Assembly (NCBI GenBank): GCA_964450435.1
Contig: CAYVCX010000017.1
Span: 1 to 43,980, forward strand
Reading direction: 5' to 3'
DNA length: 43,980 nt
DNA from: SKLM01 sp964450435
Lineage (GTDB): Bacteria; Chloroflexota; Anaerolineae; B4-G1
The notes under the pieces were generated by a model. It had not been told where the DNA came from and did no database searches. It was given only the letters and a program-made list of their open reading frames with translations. Made by a program: the position numbers and the translations under genes. Each line of letters opens with the position of its first letter. Positions within the stretch are counted from its first letter, which is position 1. Shown here in pieces: positions 32,063-40,673 of the stretch.

Positions 32063-34810
32063 ATGCCAGGTGCATCCGAGCCAGGTGCCCACATGACCAT
32101 CCAGGCACCCTGGGCCCGCTCCGTTGAAGAGGTGATCGATGTTCTCGACGTCTCTGTGGAGGACGGACTCGGGCCGGACGAGGTCCGCCGCCGCCGCCAG
32201 CGCGACGGAGAGAACCGCCTTCGGAGCGCCGAGACGAGGAGTGCTCTCACGATCCTGGTCGAGCAATTCAGGAGCGTCATCGTCGGCCTTCTGGTCGCCG
32301 CGACCATCGTCTCGTTGGCGTTCGGCGAGTTCGTCGAGGGCGTTGCCATCGGCGTCGTCATCCTGGTCAACGCCACGATTGGCTTCATCACGGAGCTCAG
32401 GGCAGTGCGCTCAATGGAGGCGCTGCAGGAGCTGACCCGCGTCAGCTCCAAGGTCCGGCGCAATGGCCAGCCGCAGGAACTCCCGGCTCGGGACGTCGTC
32501 CCTGGCGACATCGTCCTCGTCGATGGAGGAGACGTCGTCACCGCCGATCTGCGCCTGTTTGAGGCATCGAAGCTGCAGGCGGATGAGTCCGCGCTGACCG
32601 GCGAGTCGGCCCCCGTGAGCAAGCAGACCGACCCCGTGGAAGAGGACGCGCCCCTCGCCGAGCGCGCCAGCATGCTGTTCAAAGGCACCGCCGTGACGCG
32701 GGGCTCCGGCAAGGGTGTAGTCGTGGCCACTGGCATGGAGACCGAGCTCGGGAACATCTCCTCCCTGGTCGAGCAGGCGGAGGAGGAAATCACTCCTCTG
32801 GAGAAGCGCCTCAGCCAATTGGGGCGGCGCCTGATCTGGGTCACGCTCGGCATTGCCGCCATGGTCACAGTCTCCGGCCTAGTCAGAGGCAGGGAGCCGC
32901 TCCTTATGATCCGTTCGGGCCTTGCTCTCGCCGTCGCGAGCGTGCCTGAGGGCCTCCCCATCGTCGCCACCGTCGCCCTCGCCCGCGGCATGTGGCGCAT
33001 GGCCCGCCGTAGCGCCGTCGTTAACCGGCTCTCTGCTGTCGAGACTCTTGGGTCGACAAACGTCATCCTCACTGACAAGACGGGCACCCTGACGGAGAAC
33101 CGCATGACTGTCACCCACCTCCTCCTGGCCTCCGCTGCGAAGGGTGCCGTCCGTATCGAGGTCGGCGGCGGGGGACTGGAGCTTGAGGGGGATTTCACTC
33201 GTGACGGCGACCGGGTCGATCCCCAGGACGACGATCGGCTTCGCCTCGCCCTCCAGGTCGGCGTCCTTTGCAACAATGCCGCCGTCGAGGACAACGGACC
33301 CGATCAGGCGCCTTCCTCGGTCGGCGAGCCCACCGAGGTCGCCCTCCTCGTCGCCGGCGCCAAGGCCGGCATCCGTCGCGACCAGCTCGTCGATGAGATG
33401 CCGGAACAGCGTGAGGTTGCGTTCGACCCTGAGACCAAGATGATGGCTACCTTCCACCGTCGTCCCGACCGGGACGACCGACTCTTCGTGGCCGTCAAGG
33501 GCGCCATGGAGGCCGTCATCGCCGCGTCCGCTCACGTCCGCACCGGAGATGGTCGGCAGGAGCTGACCGATGAACAGCGCCAGGCCTGGAACCAGCGCAA
33601 CGAGAAGCTGGCAGAACAGGGCCTACGCATAATCGCCACCGCCAGCGGAAATGCCGACTCCGTCGATGAGGATCCCTACCAGGACCTCACCTTCCTCGGC
33701 CTTCATGCCCTACTCGACCCGCCACGTCACGACGTCAGCGACGCCATTAACGCCGCCCGGCGCGCCGGTGTGCGGTTGGTAATGGTCACCGGCGATCAGC
33801 CCGCCACCGCCTGCAACGTCGCGCGCGCCGTCGGGCTCGTCGACGACGATGATGCCCCTGTCATTCACGGGAGCGATGTCGGCGGCCTCGAGGATCTGCC
33901 GGACGACGAGCGCCGGCTCGTCCTCAAGGCGACCATTTTCGCGCGCGTCAGCCCGGAGCAGAAGCTCGACCTCATCGCCCTACACCAGGAGAGCGGCGCC
34001 ATCGTGGCGATGACCGGTGACGGTGTCAACGATGCTCCTGCGCTGAAGAAGGCTGACATCGGCGTCGCCATGGGTCAGCGCGGAACGCAGGTAGCGAAAG
34101 AAGCAGCGGATGTGGTGCTTAAGGACGATCGCTTCTCCACCATCGTGGCGGCCATTCAGCAAGGCCGGACGATCTTCAACAACATCCGCAAGTTCGTGCT
34201 CTACCTCCTGTCGTGCAACGTCGCCGAGATTATCGTGGTCGGCCTGGCCTCGCTGGCGGATGCGCCACTGCCGATCTTGCCGCTGCAGATCCTCTTTCTG
34301 AACCTCGTCACTGACGTCTTTCCGGCTCTCGCGCTCGGAGTGGGCGAGGGCGACCCGCGGATCATGGACCGCCCGCCCCGCGATCCCGAGGAGCGTATCC
34401 TCACGCCTCAGCACTGGGTAGGCATCGTCGGCTACAGCGCCACGATCGGCGCCGCAGTGCTTGGCGCCTTGGCCATCGCGGTTCTGTGGGTGGGGATGAG
34501 CGAGGCGGAAGCGGTCACCGTCTCGTTCTTGACCCTGGCTTTCGCACAGCTATGGCACGTGTTCAACATGCGCGACCGGGACACCGGTGTTATCAACAAC
34601 GACGTGGTCCAGAATCGTTGGGTCTGGGGTGCCCTGGTCCTCTGTACGGTACTTCTGGCCGGGGCTGTCTACGTGCCGGGCCTTGCCGCTGTCCTAAAGG
34701 TGGAGAATCCGGAGGCGCAGGGCTGGGCGTTGATCATCGGGATGAGCCTGATTCCGTGGTTCGCCGGACTGATCGTCAAGCGAGTTGGCGGCATGGGGAT
34801 TGCGACTTGA
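32063..34810 (+). CDS. P2-type cation-transporting ATPase (Ca2+-ATPase-like)
   Basis: A 915-aa membrane pump that moves a cation using ATP. Visible motifs: TGES at 179-182, PEGLP in transmembrane helix 4 at 295-299, the phosphorylated Asp338 in DKTGTLTEN, the nucleotide-domain KGAMEAV, and TGDGVNDAP at 651-659. Transmembrane helix 6 has NLVTDVFPALALG. PEGLP and NLVTD point to the P2A/P2D Ca2+/Mn2+/Na+ branch, and the ion is not certain. Start ATG 32063 is preferred over GTG 32015 and ATG 32093 for its GGTGAG-like site and distance to the conserved N-terminal domain (ARSVEEVIDVLDV). Up to about 34.0 kb the coding strand is C-rich with many GTC/CTC/GCC codons, unlike its + strand neighbours. 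This suggests a different origin. Confidence 0.93.
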   Translation: MPGASEPGAHMTIQAPWARSVEEVIDVLDVSVEDGLGPDEVRRRRQRDGENRLRSAETRSALTILVEQFRSVIVGLLVAATIVSLAFGEFVEGVAIGVVILVNATIGFITELRAVRSMEALQELTRVSSKVRRNGQPQELPARDVVPGDIVLVDGGDVVTADLRLFEASKLQADESALTGESAPVSKQTDPVEEDAPLAERASMLFKGTAVTRGSGKGVVVATGMETELGNISSLVEQAEEEITPLEKRLSQLGRRLIWVTLGIAAMVTVSGLVRGREPLLMIRSGLALAVASVPEGLPIVATVALARGMWRMARRSAVVNRLSAVETLGSTNVILTDKTGTLTENRMTVTHLLLASAAKGAVRIEVGGGGLELEGDFTRDGDRVDPQDDDRLRLALQVGVLCNNAAVEDNGPDQAPSSVGEPTEVALLVAGAKAGIRRDQLVDEMPEQREVAFDPETKMMATFHRRPDRDDRLFVAVKGAMEAVIAASAHVRTGDGRQELTDEQRQAWNQRNEKLAEQGLRIIATASGNADSVDEDPYQDLTFLGLHALLDPPRHDVSDAINAARRAGVRLVMVTGDQPATACNVARAVGLVDDDDAPVIHGSDVGGLEDLPDDERRLVLKATIFARVSPEQKLDLIALHQESGAIVAMTGDGVNDAPALKKADIGVAMGQRGTQVAKEAADVVLKDDRFSTIVAAIQQGRTIFNNIRKFVLYLLSCNVAEIIVVGLASLADAPLPILPLQILFLNLVTDVFPALALGVGEGDPRIMDRPPRDPEERILTPQHWVGIVGYSATIGAAVLGALAIAVLWVGMSEAEAVTVSFLTLAFAQLWHVFNMRDRDTGVINNDVVQNRWVWGALVLCTVLLAGAVYVPGLAAVLKVENPEAQGWALIIGMSLIPWFAGLIVKRVGGMGIAT

Positions 34811-34960
34811 AAGAGACGAGAGGATTGACTCCAGCGACTCTGGCAGCGGTTGGATGACCTGCATCCTCACTGGAGGAGATGAGTCTGCCCGGAAGCCACC
34901 TGCAGGGGGGAATGATGGAGACGAAGACGAGTTACGGAGGCACAGAGGAGGGAAGACACG

Positions 34961-36130
34961 TTGCTACTATCGCGATCGGAGCTTCAGAGCTTGACGGAGA
35001 CGTATGATCAGCACCACGTTTCGATTTACATGCCCACACACAGGGCAAGTGACCAGATCTTGGAGAACGCTGTCCGCTTCCGGAACCTGCTTGACCGCGC
35101 GGAGGAGCAGCTGATTGAGAGTGGGATGCGGGGACCGGAGGCGGACCAACTGCTGAGCCCGGCGCGGCCGCTGGTAGAGGATGAGCTATTCTGGCAGCGC
35201 CAGAGTGATGGACTGGCTGTGTTTCTTGCGGCAGGGCTGGCGAGGAGGTACTGCCTACCGCTAGACTTCGAAGAACTCGTCGTCGTCAGCGATCGATTCC
35301 ACATCAAGCCGCTACTATCGGTGTTGAGCAACAACGGTCGCTTCTACGTGCTGGCTATGAGCCAGCACGAGACACGGCTGCTTCAGGGTACGCGGCATCG
35401 AATTGGCGAGATCGATCTGGAGGATCGAGAGCAAGTACCAGAGACGGCGGTCGAGGTTCTCAAGTGGGAGGACCCGGAGATGCGACTGCAGCATCACACT
35501 GCGGCGGAGTCGACGCTGCACCAGGGTGTGGCGGCTGTGTTCCATGGCCACGGCGTGGCGAGCCAGGACGACCCGAAGGAGAAGCTGCTGCGATACTTCC
35601 ACCGGCTGGACGCGGGGATCCGTAACTTGCTGGCGGACGACAATGCCCCGCTCGTGCCAGTGGGGGACGATTTCGTGCTGGCGCGGTACCGGGAGGCGAG
35701 TACATATCCGAATCTGACCGAAGAAGGAGTGCAATCGGAGCCGCAGGAACTGGATGCGCGGGCGCTTCACCGGCGTGCGTGGACCATCGTGCGTCCTCTG
35801 TTCGCCCGGGCCGAGGAGCGGGCACACGAGGTATACGAGCATCTACAGGGTACGGACAGCGAACGGGCATCCAACGATATCCAGGAGATCGTGCCCGCTG
35901 CGGTGTTTGAGCGGGTGGAAGGTCTGTTCGTAGAACGCGACGAGCAGCAATGGGGCGTGTTCAACTGGGAGACGGGGGAGGTGGAACTGCACGAAGATCA
36001 GGAGCCGGGAGACCGGGACCTGCTAGACCTGGCTGCGGTGCATACGATGCTAAACGGGGGCTGGGTTTTCGTCGTGGAGCGGGAGCGGGTGCCGAACGGG
36101 GCACCGATGGCCGCGGTCTTCCGCTACTGA
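34961..36130 (+). CDS. Bacterial archaeo-eukaryotic release factor-like protein (baeRF family)
   Basis: A 389-aa cytoplasmic protein that I assign to the baeRF group, bacterial relatives of eRF1/aRF1, probably family 7. Landmarks: VSIYMPTHRASDQILENAVRFRNLLDRAEEQL, LFWQRQSDGLAVFLAAG, RFYVLAMSQHETRLLQGTR, LRYFHRLDAGIRNLLADDNAPLVPVG, AWTIVRPLF and a C-terminal LLDLAAVHTMLNGGWVFVVE. The group is predicted to act on ribosomes, with unknown activity. TTG 34961 is the start, with GAGGAGGGA at 34945-34953 and residues MLLSRSELQSL fitting the family. It lies near the HPF-like gene, in line with a ribosome-linked role. Confidence 0.8.
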   Translation: MLLSRSELQSLTETYDQHHVSIYMPTHRASDQILENAVRFRNLLDRAEEQLIESGMRGPEADQLLSPARPLVEDELFWQRQSDGLAVFLAAGLARRYCLPLDFEELVVVSDRFHIKPLLSVLSNNGRFYVLAMSQHETRLLQGTRHRIGEIDLEDREQVPETAVEVLKWEDPEMRLQHHTAAESTLHQGVAAVFHGHGVASQDDPKEKLLRYFHRLDAGIRNLLADDNAPLVPVGDDFVLARYREASTYPNLTEEGVQSEPQELDARALHRRAWTIVRPLFARAEERAHEVYEHLQGTDSERASNDIQEIVPAAVFERVEGLFVERDEQQWGVFNWETGEVELHEDQEPGDRDLLDLAAVHTMLNGGWVFVVERERVPNGAPMAAVFRY

Positions 36131-36176
36131 GCCGGACACCCGGTAAGTCGTACCCGACGCGAAACGAGAGCGGGCG

Positions 36177-37112
36177 ATGGAAAAGGGGTTTGTGGTGCTC
36201 AATCCTATGGCGGGGGAGAGCGGAACGCGCGTGCGGAAGAGAATAGAGGCGCACTTCGAGGGTGCCGGGTGGGGATGCGAAGTGTACGAGACGACGGGTG
36301 AGGAGCGCATTGCGGGCGTCGTACGATCTGCGCTGGCCCAGGGTGAGGCGGACATGTTCGTGGCGGCAGGAGGAGACGGAACCGTGTCTGGTGTGGCCGG
36401 GGGGCTGGTGGGGACAGGGGTGCCGCTGGGTGTCGTGCCTCTGGGCACGGGGGACACATTCGCCCGAGAGCTGAGGATTCCGCTGGATACTGAGGAGGCG
36501 TTGAAGCTGCTGACGGGGAGTCACGCGCTGATGGAGATGGACGCGATGAGGGCAAACGAGCGGTATTTCGTCCTCAACGTCAGCGTCGGCCTGAGCGGGC
36601 TGATTATGCGGGACACCCCCAGGGCCGAGAAGCGGCGGTTCGGTCGCATTGCGTACGCCTGGACCGGGCTACGGAAGCTGCTCGGCTACCAGCCCCACCA
36701 CTTCCGCCTGAGCATCGACGGAGAACGGTGGGCGATGTGGGCATCTGAGGTGATGATCGCCAACAGCGGCGCGCTGGGTGATCCATCATTGCGGTGGAGC
36801 CCAAAGGTGGAGTTGAATGACGGCCGGATCGACGTGTGTATCGTGCGGGCGCGGACTGCACTGGACTACGCGCGGATCGGGGTGGCCGTGTTACTGGGGC
36901 GCCAGTCGCAGGAGCCGGCAATGCGCCACTTCATAGCGGAGCAGAGTGTGGCAGTCGATGCAGAGCCCGAGTTACCGGTGCAAGGGGACGGAGAGTTTCT
37001 GGGCCGGGTTCCGGTGATGGTGACGGTGGTGCCGAGCGCGGTGAACGTAGCGGTGCCAGAAGAAGGTCGGGACGGACATGTTCCAGGAAGGATAGCGGGT
37101 CTCGGGAAGTAA
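36177..37112 (+). CDS. Diacylglycerol kinase-like lipid kinase (YegS/DagK family)
   Basis: A 311-aa soluble lipid kinase predicted to phosphorylate diacylglycerol or a related lipid. The catalytic-domain motifs are NPMAGESG near the N-terminus, GGDGT at 65-69 and VPLGTGDTFAREL, where most relatives have GTGND. A C-terminal beta-sandwich follows (FRLSIDGERW ... NSGALGDPSLRWSPKVELNDGRIDV ... LPVQGDGEFLG). ATG 36177 follows GAGAGCGGG, 46 bp after the baeRF stop, so co-transcription with it is plausible. Confidence 0.92.
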   Translation: MEKGFVVLNPMAGESGTRVRKRIEAHFEGAGWGCEVYETTGEERIAGVVRSALAQGEADMFVAAGGDGTVSGVAGGLVGTGVPLGVVPLGTGDTFARELRIPLDTEEALKLLTGSHALMEMDAMRANERYFVLNVSVGLSGLIMRDTPRAEKRRFGRIAYAWTGLRKLLGYQPHHFRLSIDGERWAMWASEVMIANSGALGDPSLRWSPKVELNDGRIDVCIVRARTALDYARIGVAVLLGRQSQEPAMRHFIAEQSVAVDAEPELPVQGDGEFLGRVPVMVTVVPSAVNVAVPEEGRDGHVPGRIAGLGK

Positions 37113-37158
37113 GAAGATCGATTAGCAAGAGCGTCTGGCAAGAGAGAGGTGGGATGAG

Positions 37159-37983
37159 ATGGCTGCAGGAGATGTGGTTACGATCTTGGTGGAGTACTGC
37201 GAGGACGGCGAGGATGGATTCCGAAGCCGTCACGGGCCCGAGGCGGCGGCCGTCGTGCGGGATGTGATGGCGCTGTTGAAAGGAGAGCTGGGAGGTCAGC
37301 TGGACTACGACACGCTGTGGGCCGAGTTTGAGGTTGCCCCGCGGGAGACGGCGCCAGAGTTGACCGGTGCCCTTGAGGCACTGGTGGAAGCAGATCCGGG
37401 TCTGAGCGAGAAGATGAAGGCGCTCATGGCGGAGTACTACTCCGCGATAAGGCCCAAGGCTGAGGCTGAAGGGCCGGTGCTCGAAGAGGAGACACCCGAG
37501 GCAGAAGAATCAGAGTTCATTCCACGGAGGGAGGCGCGCGTCGAAGAACACGAGGCTGAGCCCCTGGGGCACGCGGACAACGCAGGAGAAGGCACATATC
37601 TATATGGGAACGTACGGGCGGGAGGAGAGCCGACGCTGGAAGAGACGCTGGAAGTGGGTCCCGACGTGAGCGAAGGGCGTCGCGAACCGGAGATTCTGAG
37701 CCTGGACATCCGGGCACTCTTCGGCCAGTTAGCGAATACGGTGGAAGAGGAGGAGGCGCTCGGCGAGGATGCGCGGCAGGAGCTGCGGGACGAACTCGAG
37801 TTGCTCGAGGCACAGCTGATGCTGGGAGAGGGAGCCGACGAGGAACAACTCGTAAAGCATCTGCGCCGACTGGGGGAGATCGACCTCGACTTCCTGGAGC
37901 TGGTGCTATCGAGCTTGCGACGTACGCGGAATGAGGTGCAGGCGGTGCTGGAGCATGCGATCGAGAGGATGAGCAAGGCGTAG
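37159..37983 (+). CDS. Unknown acidic protein
   Basis: A 274-aa strongly acidic protein with no family that I recognise. Residues 1-95 look helical (DVVTILVEYCEDGEDGFRSRHG ... PELTGALEALVEADPGL). Residues about 95-170 form a Glu/Pro-rich linker with a curious GTYLYGNVRAGGEPT segment. The C-terminal ~90 residues are helical (IRALFGQLANTVEEEEALGEDARQEL ... LVKHLRRLGEIDLDFLELVLSSLRRTRNEV) with heptad-like leucines. No signal peptide or membrane helix. ATG 37159 has GAGAGAGGTGGGATGAG upstream. It follows the lipid kinase by 46 bp and converges with the - strand acetyltransferase gene with only 16 bp between the stops. Confidence 0.75.
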   Translation: MAAGDVVTILVEYCEDGEDGFRSRHGPEAAAVVRDVMALLKGELGGQLDYDTLWAEFEVAPRETAPELTGALEALVEADPGLSEKMKALMAEYYSAIRPKAEAEGPVLEEETPEAEESEFIPRREARVEEHEAEPLGHADNAGEGTYLYGNVRAGGEPTLEETLEVGPDVSEGRREPEILSLDIRALFGQLANTVEEEEALGEDARQELRDELELLEAQLMLGEGADEEQLVKHLRRLGEIDLDFLELVLSSLRRTRNEVQAVLEHAIERMSKA

Positions 37984-37999
37984 GACCGAGATGGTCACT

Positions 38000-39262
38000 C
38001 TAGAAGGAGGTAGTGCAGATCGGGCTGCGAGCGACGGAGAAGATCCGAGACAAGAGGGCCACAAAATCGTGGTCCGAGACCTCGGCCAGACTGTATGTGT
38101 ACAAGCGCTCAAACGAAACCGTCCCGGCGAGCAGCGATGAGAGAGAGGCAATGTCGGTCCTCACCGCCACATCGCAAGGTCCACCTTCGAGCACACGCAC
38201 GCGACCCTGATCGAAGGCAAGGTGAGTGGTGCCGGCGTTCTCGGGCAAGAACGTGTCGTCAACGCGAAGCTCCAGCCGGCAGGTGTGGCCCGCGAAATTG
38301 CGTTCCTCAAGCAGCTGGAAAAGGCGCGGGACGTCTATAATCCGGTACATTATGCCGACACCCTGAAGATCGGTTGGGTGGTAGACCGGGGAGATGAGGG
38401 CCTCGGAGCCGTTCCTCGGGTCGTTGAAAAGGTGGTGAAAGCAAGGGTCCTGGGTGCGCAGGATGACGCGCCGGACCTGGTCGCCCTGAGTGCGCAGGAA
38501 GGCAAGGAGCGCGGATAGGGCTTCTCGGGTCTCGTAGATCAGCTCGCAGACGTGCAGATCGTAGGTGAGAAATGCGTCGCCGTCCTCGTAGGTGAAGACG
38601 AGGTATCCCCGGAGCTGACCGTCGCTGTCGAAGCCGACAATGCGCCGATCTCCGTCGTCGAAGAGCTGATCGAGCTCGTGGTCGATCTTATGGATCATGC
38701 CGTGAGTGCGATGGGTGTAGCGGGTGTAGCAGTCGCGAAGGGCCTGCCGGTCGTCCGGGCCCAACCGGCGGAGATGAACCCTGTGTGAACCCGCGGGGAA
38801 TGCCTCCGGGTCAAGCCGATAGCGGCTCATCTTTGTGCCGTAGCCGAATCCCATCTTGCGGTAGAAGTCCGGGCGGAAGGGGTATAGAGCAGTCAGAGGT
38901 GTGCCTTTCGCCCGATAGTGGCGCAGATAGAAGAGCATCAACTCCTTCGCGACGTGTGCATTTCGGCACTCCAAGGCGACCGCGACCTGACCCACGGCGC
39001 CAAGGGGGATCTGGCTGTGGAGGAAGTTCATCTGGAAGTCGAAGAGCCGCATGCCGCCAAGGAGCCGCTTCCGACCCCTGAAGGAGCGGAACAGGCCCCA
39101 GAAGGAGATGGCGGGTTCTTTCCGGGCCACGTTCATCAGCGTATCTTTGAGCTGCTGCCGAGAATCGCGGGAGCGCTCGAAGAGCATCGGGTAGGCGTCG
39201 GTGACCAGGTCGGCGAAAGCGGCGAAGTCTGCGTCGGTGGACAGAGCTCTGATGTCGGTCAA
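38000..39262 (-). CDS. Eis-like GNAT N-acetyltransferase with SCP2-type C-terminal domain
   Basis: A 420-aa acetyltransferase of the Eis family: two GNAT-like domains followed by a sterol-carrier-like domain. The N-terminal GNAT has LGAVGQVAVALECRNAHVAKELM (acetyl-CoA-binding V/I-x-V-A with following helix). RPDFYRKMGFGYG carries the conserved Tyr used as general acid. The chain ends in ...ICTTSF, and a C-terminal Phe carboxylate is used for catalysis in Eis. The start is TTG at 39262-39260, with GGAGGAG seven bases upstream on the - strand. It is the last gene of the - strand block, 16 bp after YjbQ. The substrate (aminoglycoside, amine or peptide) is unknown. Confidence 0.9.
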   Translation of the reverse strand: MTDIRALSTDADFAAFADLVTDAYPMLFERSRDSRQQLKDTLMNVARKEPAISFWGLFRSFRGRKRLLGGMRLFDFQMNFLHSQIPLGAVGQVAVALECRNAHVAKELMLFYLRHYRAKGTPLTALYPFRPDFYRKMGFGYGTKMSRYRLDPEAFPAGSHRVHLRRLGPDDRQALRDCYTRYTHRTHGMIHKIDHELDQLFDDGDRRIVGFDSDGQLRGYLVFTYEDGDAFLTYDLHVCELIYETREALSALLAFLRTQGDQVRRVILRTQDPCFHHLFNDPRNGSEALISPVYHPTDLQGVGIMYRIIDVPRLFQLLEERNFAGHTCRLELRVDDTFLPENAGTTHLAFDQGRVRVLEGGPCDVAVRTDIASLSSLLAGTVSFERLYTYSLAEVSDHDFVALLSRIFSVARSPICTTSF

Positions 39263-39278
39263 TGGAGATCTCCTCCGG

Positions 39279-39695
39279 TCACTCCCCGATGATCTGGAGC
39301 ACGAGCTGGCGCGAGCGAGGGCGTGTGTCGAAGTCCAGGAACACGATCTGCTGCCACGTGCCCAAGGTGAGAGTGCCTGCTGTGAAGGGCACGGTCAGCG
39401 AGGGGCCGACGAGGGCCGATCGGACATGGGAGTGTCCGTTATCGTCGCCCCAGCGCAAGTGGTGGCGGTAGTCGCCGTCTGAAGGCGCAATCTGTTCGAG
39501 GGCCCGTTCGAGGTCGTGAAGGGCGCCGCTCTCATACTCGATGGTGGACAAGCCACCGGTCGAGCCGGGGCAGAAGACGGTCACGGTCCCGTCCCGCAGA
39601 CCGCTCGATTTCACAGCCTCGCCGACGCGTGAGGTGATGTCGACGATGTCACAGTCTCCCTGAGTGTCCAGGTGCAGTTCGTCACAGATGACCAT
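39279..39695 (-). CDS. YjbQ/UPF0047 family protein
   Basis: A 138-aa protein of the YjbQ family (secondary thiamine-phosphate synthase activity has been reported for some members; the real role is unclear). Signatures: DIVDITSRVGEAVKSSGLRDG, VFCPGSTGGLSTIEYE, DDNGHSHVRSALVGPSLTVPF with the metal-binding His pair, and LTLGTWQQIVFLDFDTRPRSRQ. The ATG at 39695 has GGGAGGGG nine bases upstream on the - strand. It lies 59 bp after the GT2 gene and 16 bp before the acetyltransferase gene in the same direction. Confidence 0.93.
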   Translation of the reverse strand: MVICDELHLDTQGDCDIVDITSRVGEAVKSSGLRDGTVTVFCPGSTGGLSTIEYESGALHDLERALEQIAPSDGDYRHHLRWGDDNGHSHVRSALVGPSLTVPFTAGTLTLGTWQQIVFLDFDTRPRSRQLVLQIIGE

Positions 39696-39754
39696 GTGCG
39701 TGTACCCCTCCCTCGGTCCAGCCGCGAATGTTCTCTGCGACGCTCATTACCTCG

Positions 39755-40657
39755 CTACTTCGTCGACTCGACGCGCTTCCACATGGCGTCAAAAGGGCGT
39801 CTCAGCAGCCGTACCCTGATGAGGACCAGCAACCAGACGTGGAGCCGAGCGACGAACAGGAGCAGGGTCCAGAAGAACTCGCGGGGGCTGCGGGGGTATC
39901 GGAGCGCCATCCAGGCGTTGGCAGCCTCCAGCCAGGCTGAGCGCATACGGAACGGCGACTGGCGAACGTAGCTCTGAGCGTAGCCGCCGGCCGACCTCAC
40001 TTTCTGGCGCAGCCAATCACTGTATGTGGTGGGGTAGCGGACCCGGACGCGGGCGTCAGGCGCGTAGCGGATTTGGGCACCCTGTTGGGCGATGTGGTGT
40101 GAGATTACGGCGTCCTCTGCAAGTGCGTCCTCGGGCACGCGATCAACGAGCATGCTGCGAAAGGCGCACAGATAGCCGGAGCAGAGAAGGAAACGTGGCT
40201 CGTCCCGGCGCGTGGCCCGGTCGCGGGCGAGCCGCATGCGGTGGATGCTGTCCGTGAGCAAGTGAGACCAGTAGCCGAGTATGTTGTCGCGCGGATTCAC
40301 GCTGACGGGATGACCGGTGACGGCGCCCACGCGGGGGTCGTCGAAGGGCGCCAGGAGAGGCGGCAGCGCATGATCGTCGACGAGCACGTCCCCGTCGCTG
40401 AGGACCACGATGTCTCCGTTCGCCGCGTCCAACCCTGCGTTGACGGCGGTCGGCTTGCCCCGCTGGGGATCTGCGACGTGGCGCACCTCAGGATATTGCG
40501 CCGCATACCGGTCAATCACGCTGATGGTCTCCGGGTCGGGACAGACGACGAGGATCTGGCCTTGCTCCGGAAGCTGGGACAAGAAAGCCTCGATGGCCAG
40601 ACCGATGGTGCGGGGCTCCTGGAAGGCGGTAATGATGACGCTCAGCCTAGGCGTCAT
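39755..40657 (-). CDS. Glycosyltransferase family 2 protein, membrane-anchored
   Basis: A 300-aa GT2 enzyme with the GT-A fold: SVIITAFQEPRTIGLAIEAFL at the N-terminus, then VLSDGDVLVDDHALPPL, whose Asp residues bind the nucleotide sugar and metal, then ALAEDAVISHHI (ED motif) and YSDWLRQKVRSAGGYAQ (QxxR). A hydrophobic helix near the C-terminus (FFWTLLLFVARLHVWLLVLI) with basic flanks would hold it to the membrane. The acceptor is unknown. The ATG at 40657 lies 16 bp after the PPC gene stop. No strong Shine-Dalgarno is visible, so coupling to the upstream gene is possible. Confidence 0.9.
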   Translation of the reverse strand: MTPRLSVIITAFQEPRTIGLAIEAFLSQLPEQGQILVVCPDPETISVIDRYAAQYPEVRHVADPQRGKPTAVNAGLDAANGDIVVLSDGDVLVDDHALPPLLAPFDDPRVGAVTGHPVSVNPRDNILGYWSHLLTDSIHRMRLARDRATRRDEPRFLLCSGYLCAFRSMLVDRVPEDALAEDAVISHHIAQQGAQIRYAPDARVRVRYPTTYSDWLRQKVRSAGGYAQSYVRQSPFRMRSAWLEAANAWMALRYPRSPREFFWTLLLFVARLHVWLLVLIRVRLLRRPFDAMWKRVESTK

Positions 40658-40673
40658 AGGAGTGGGGTGAATA

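Noticed and set aside
31621..33294. 557-codon open frame on the - strand, antisense to the P-type ATPase
   Set aside because: Ser/Arg-rich with no family signal and no ribosome site; it is open because the C-ending codons of the ATPase leave few stops in that antisense frame.
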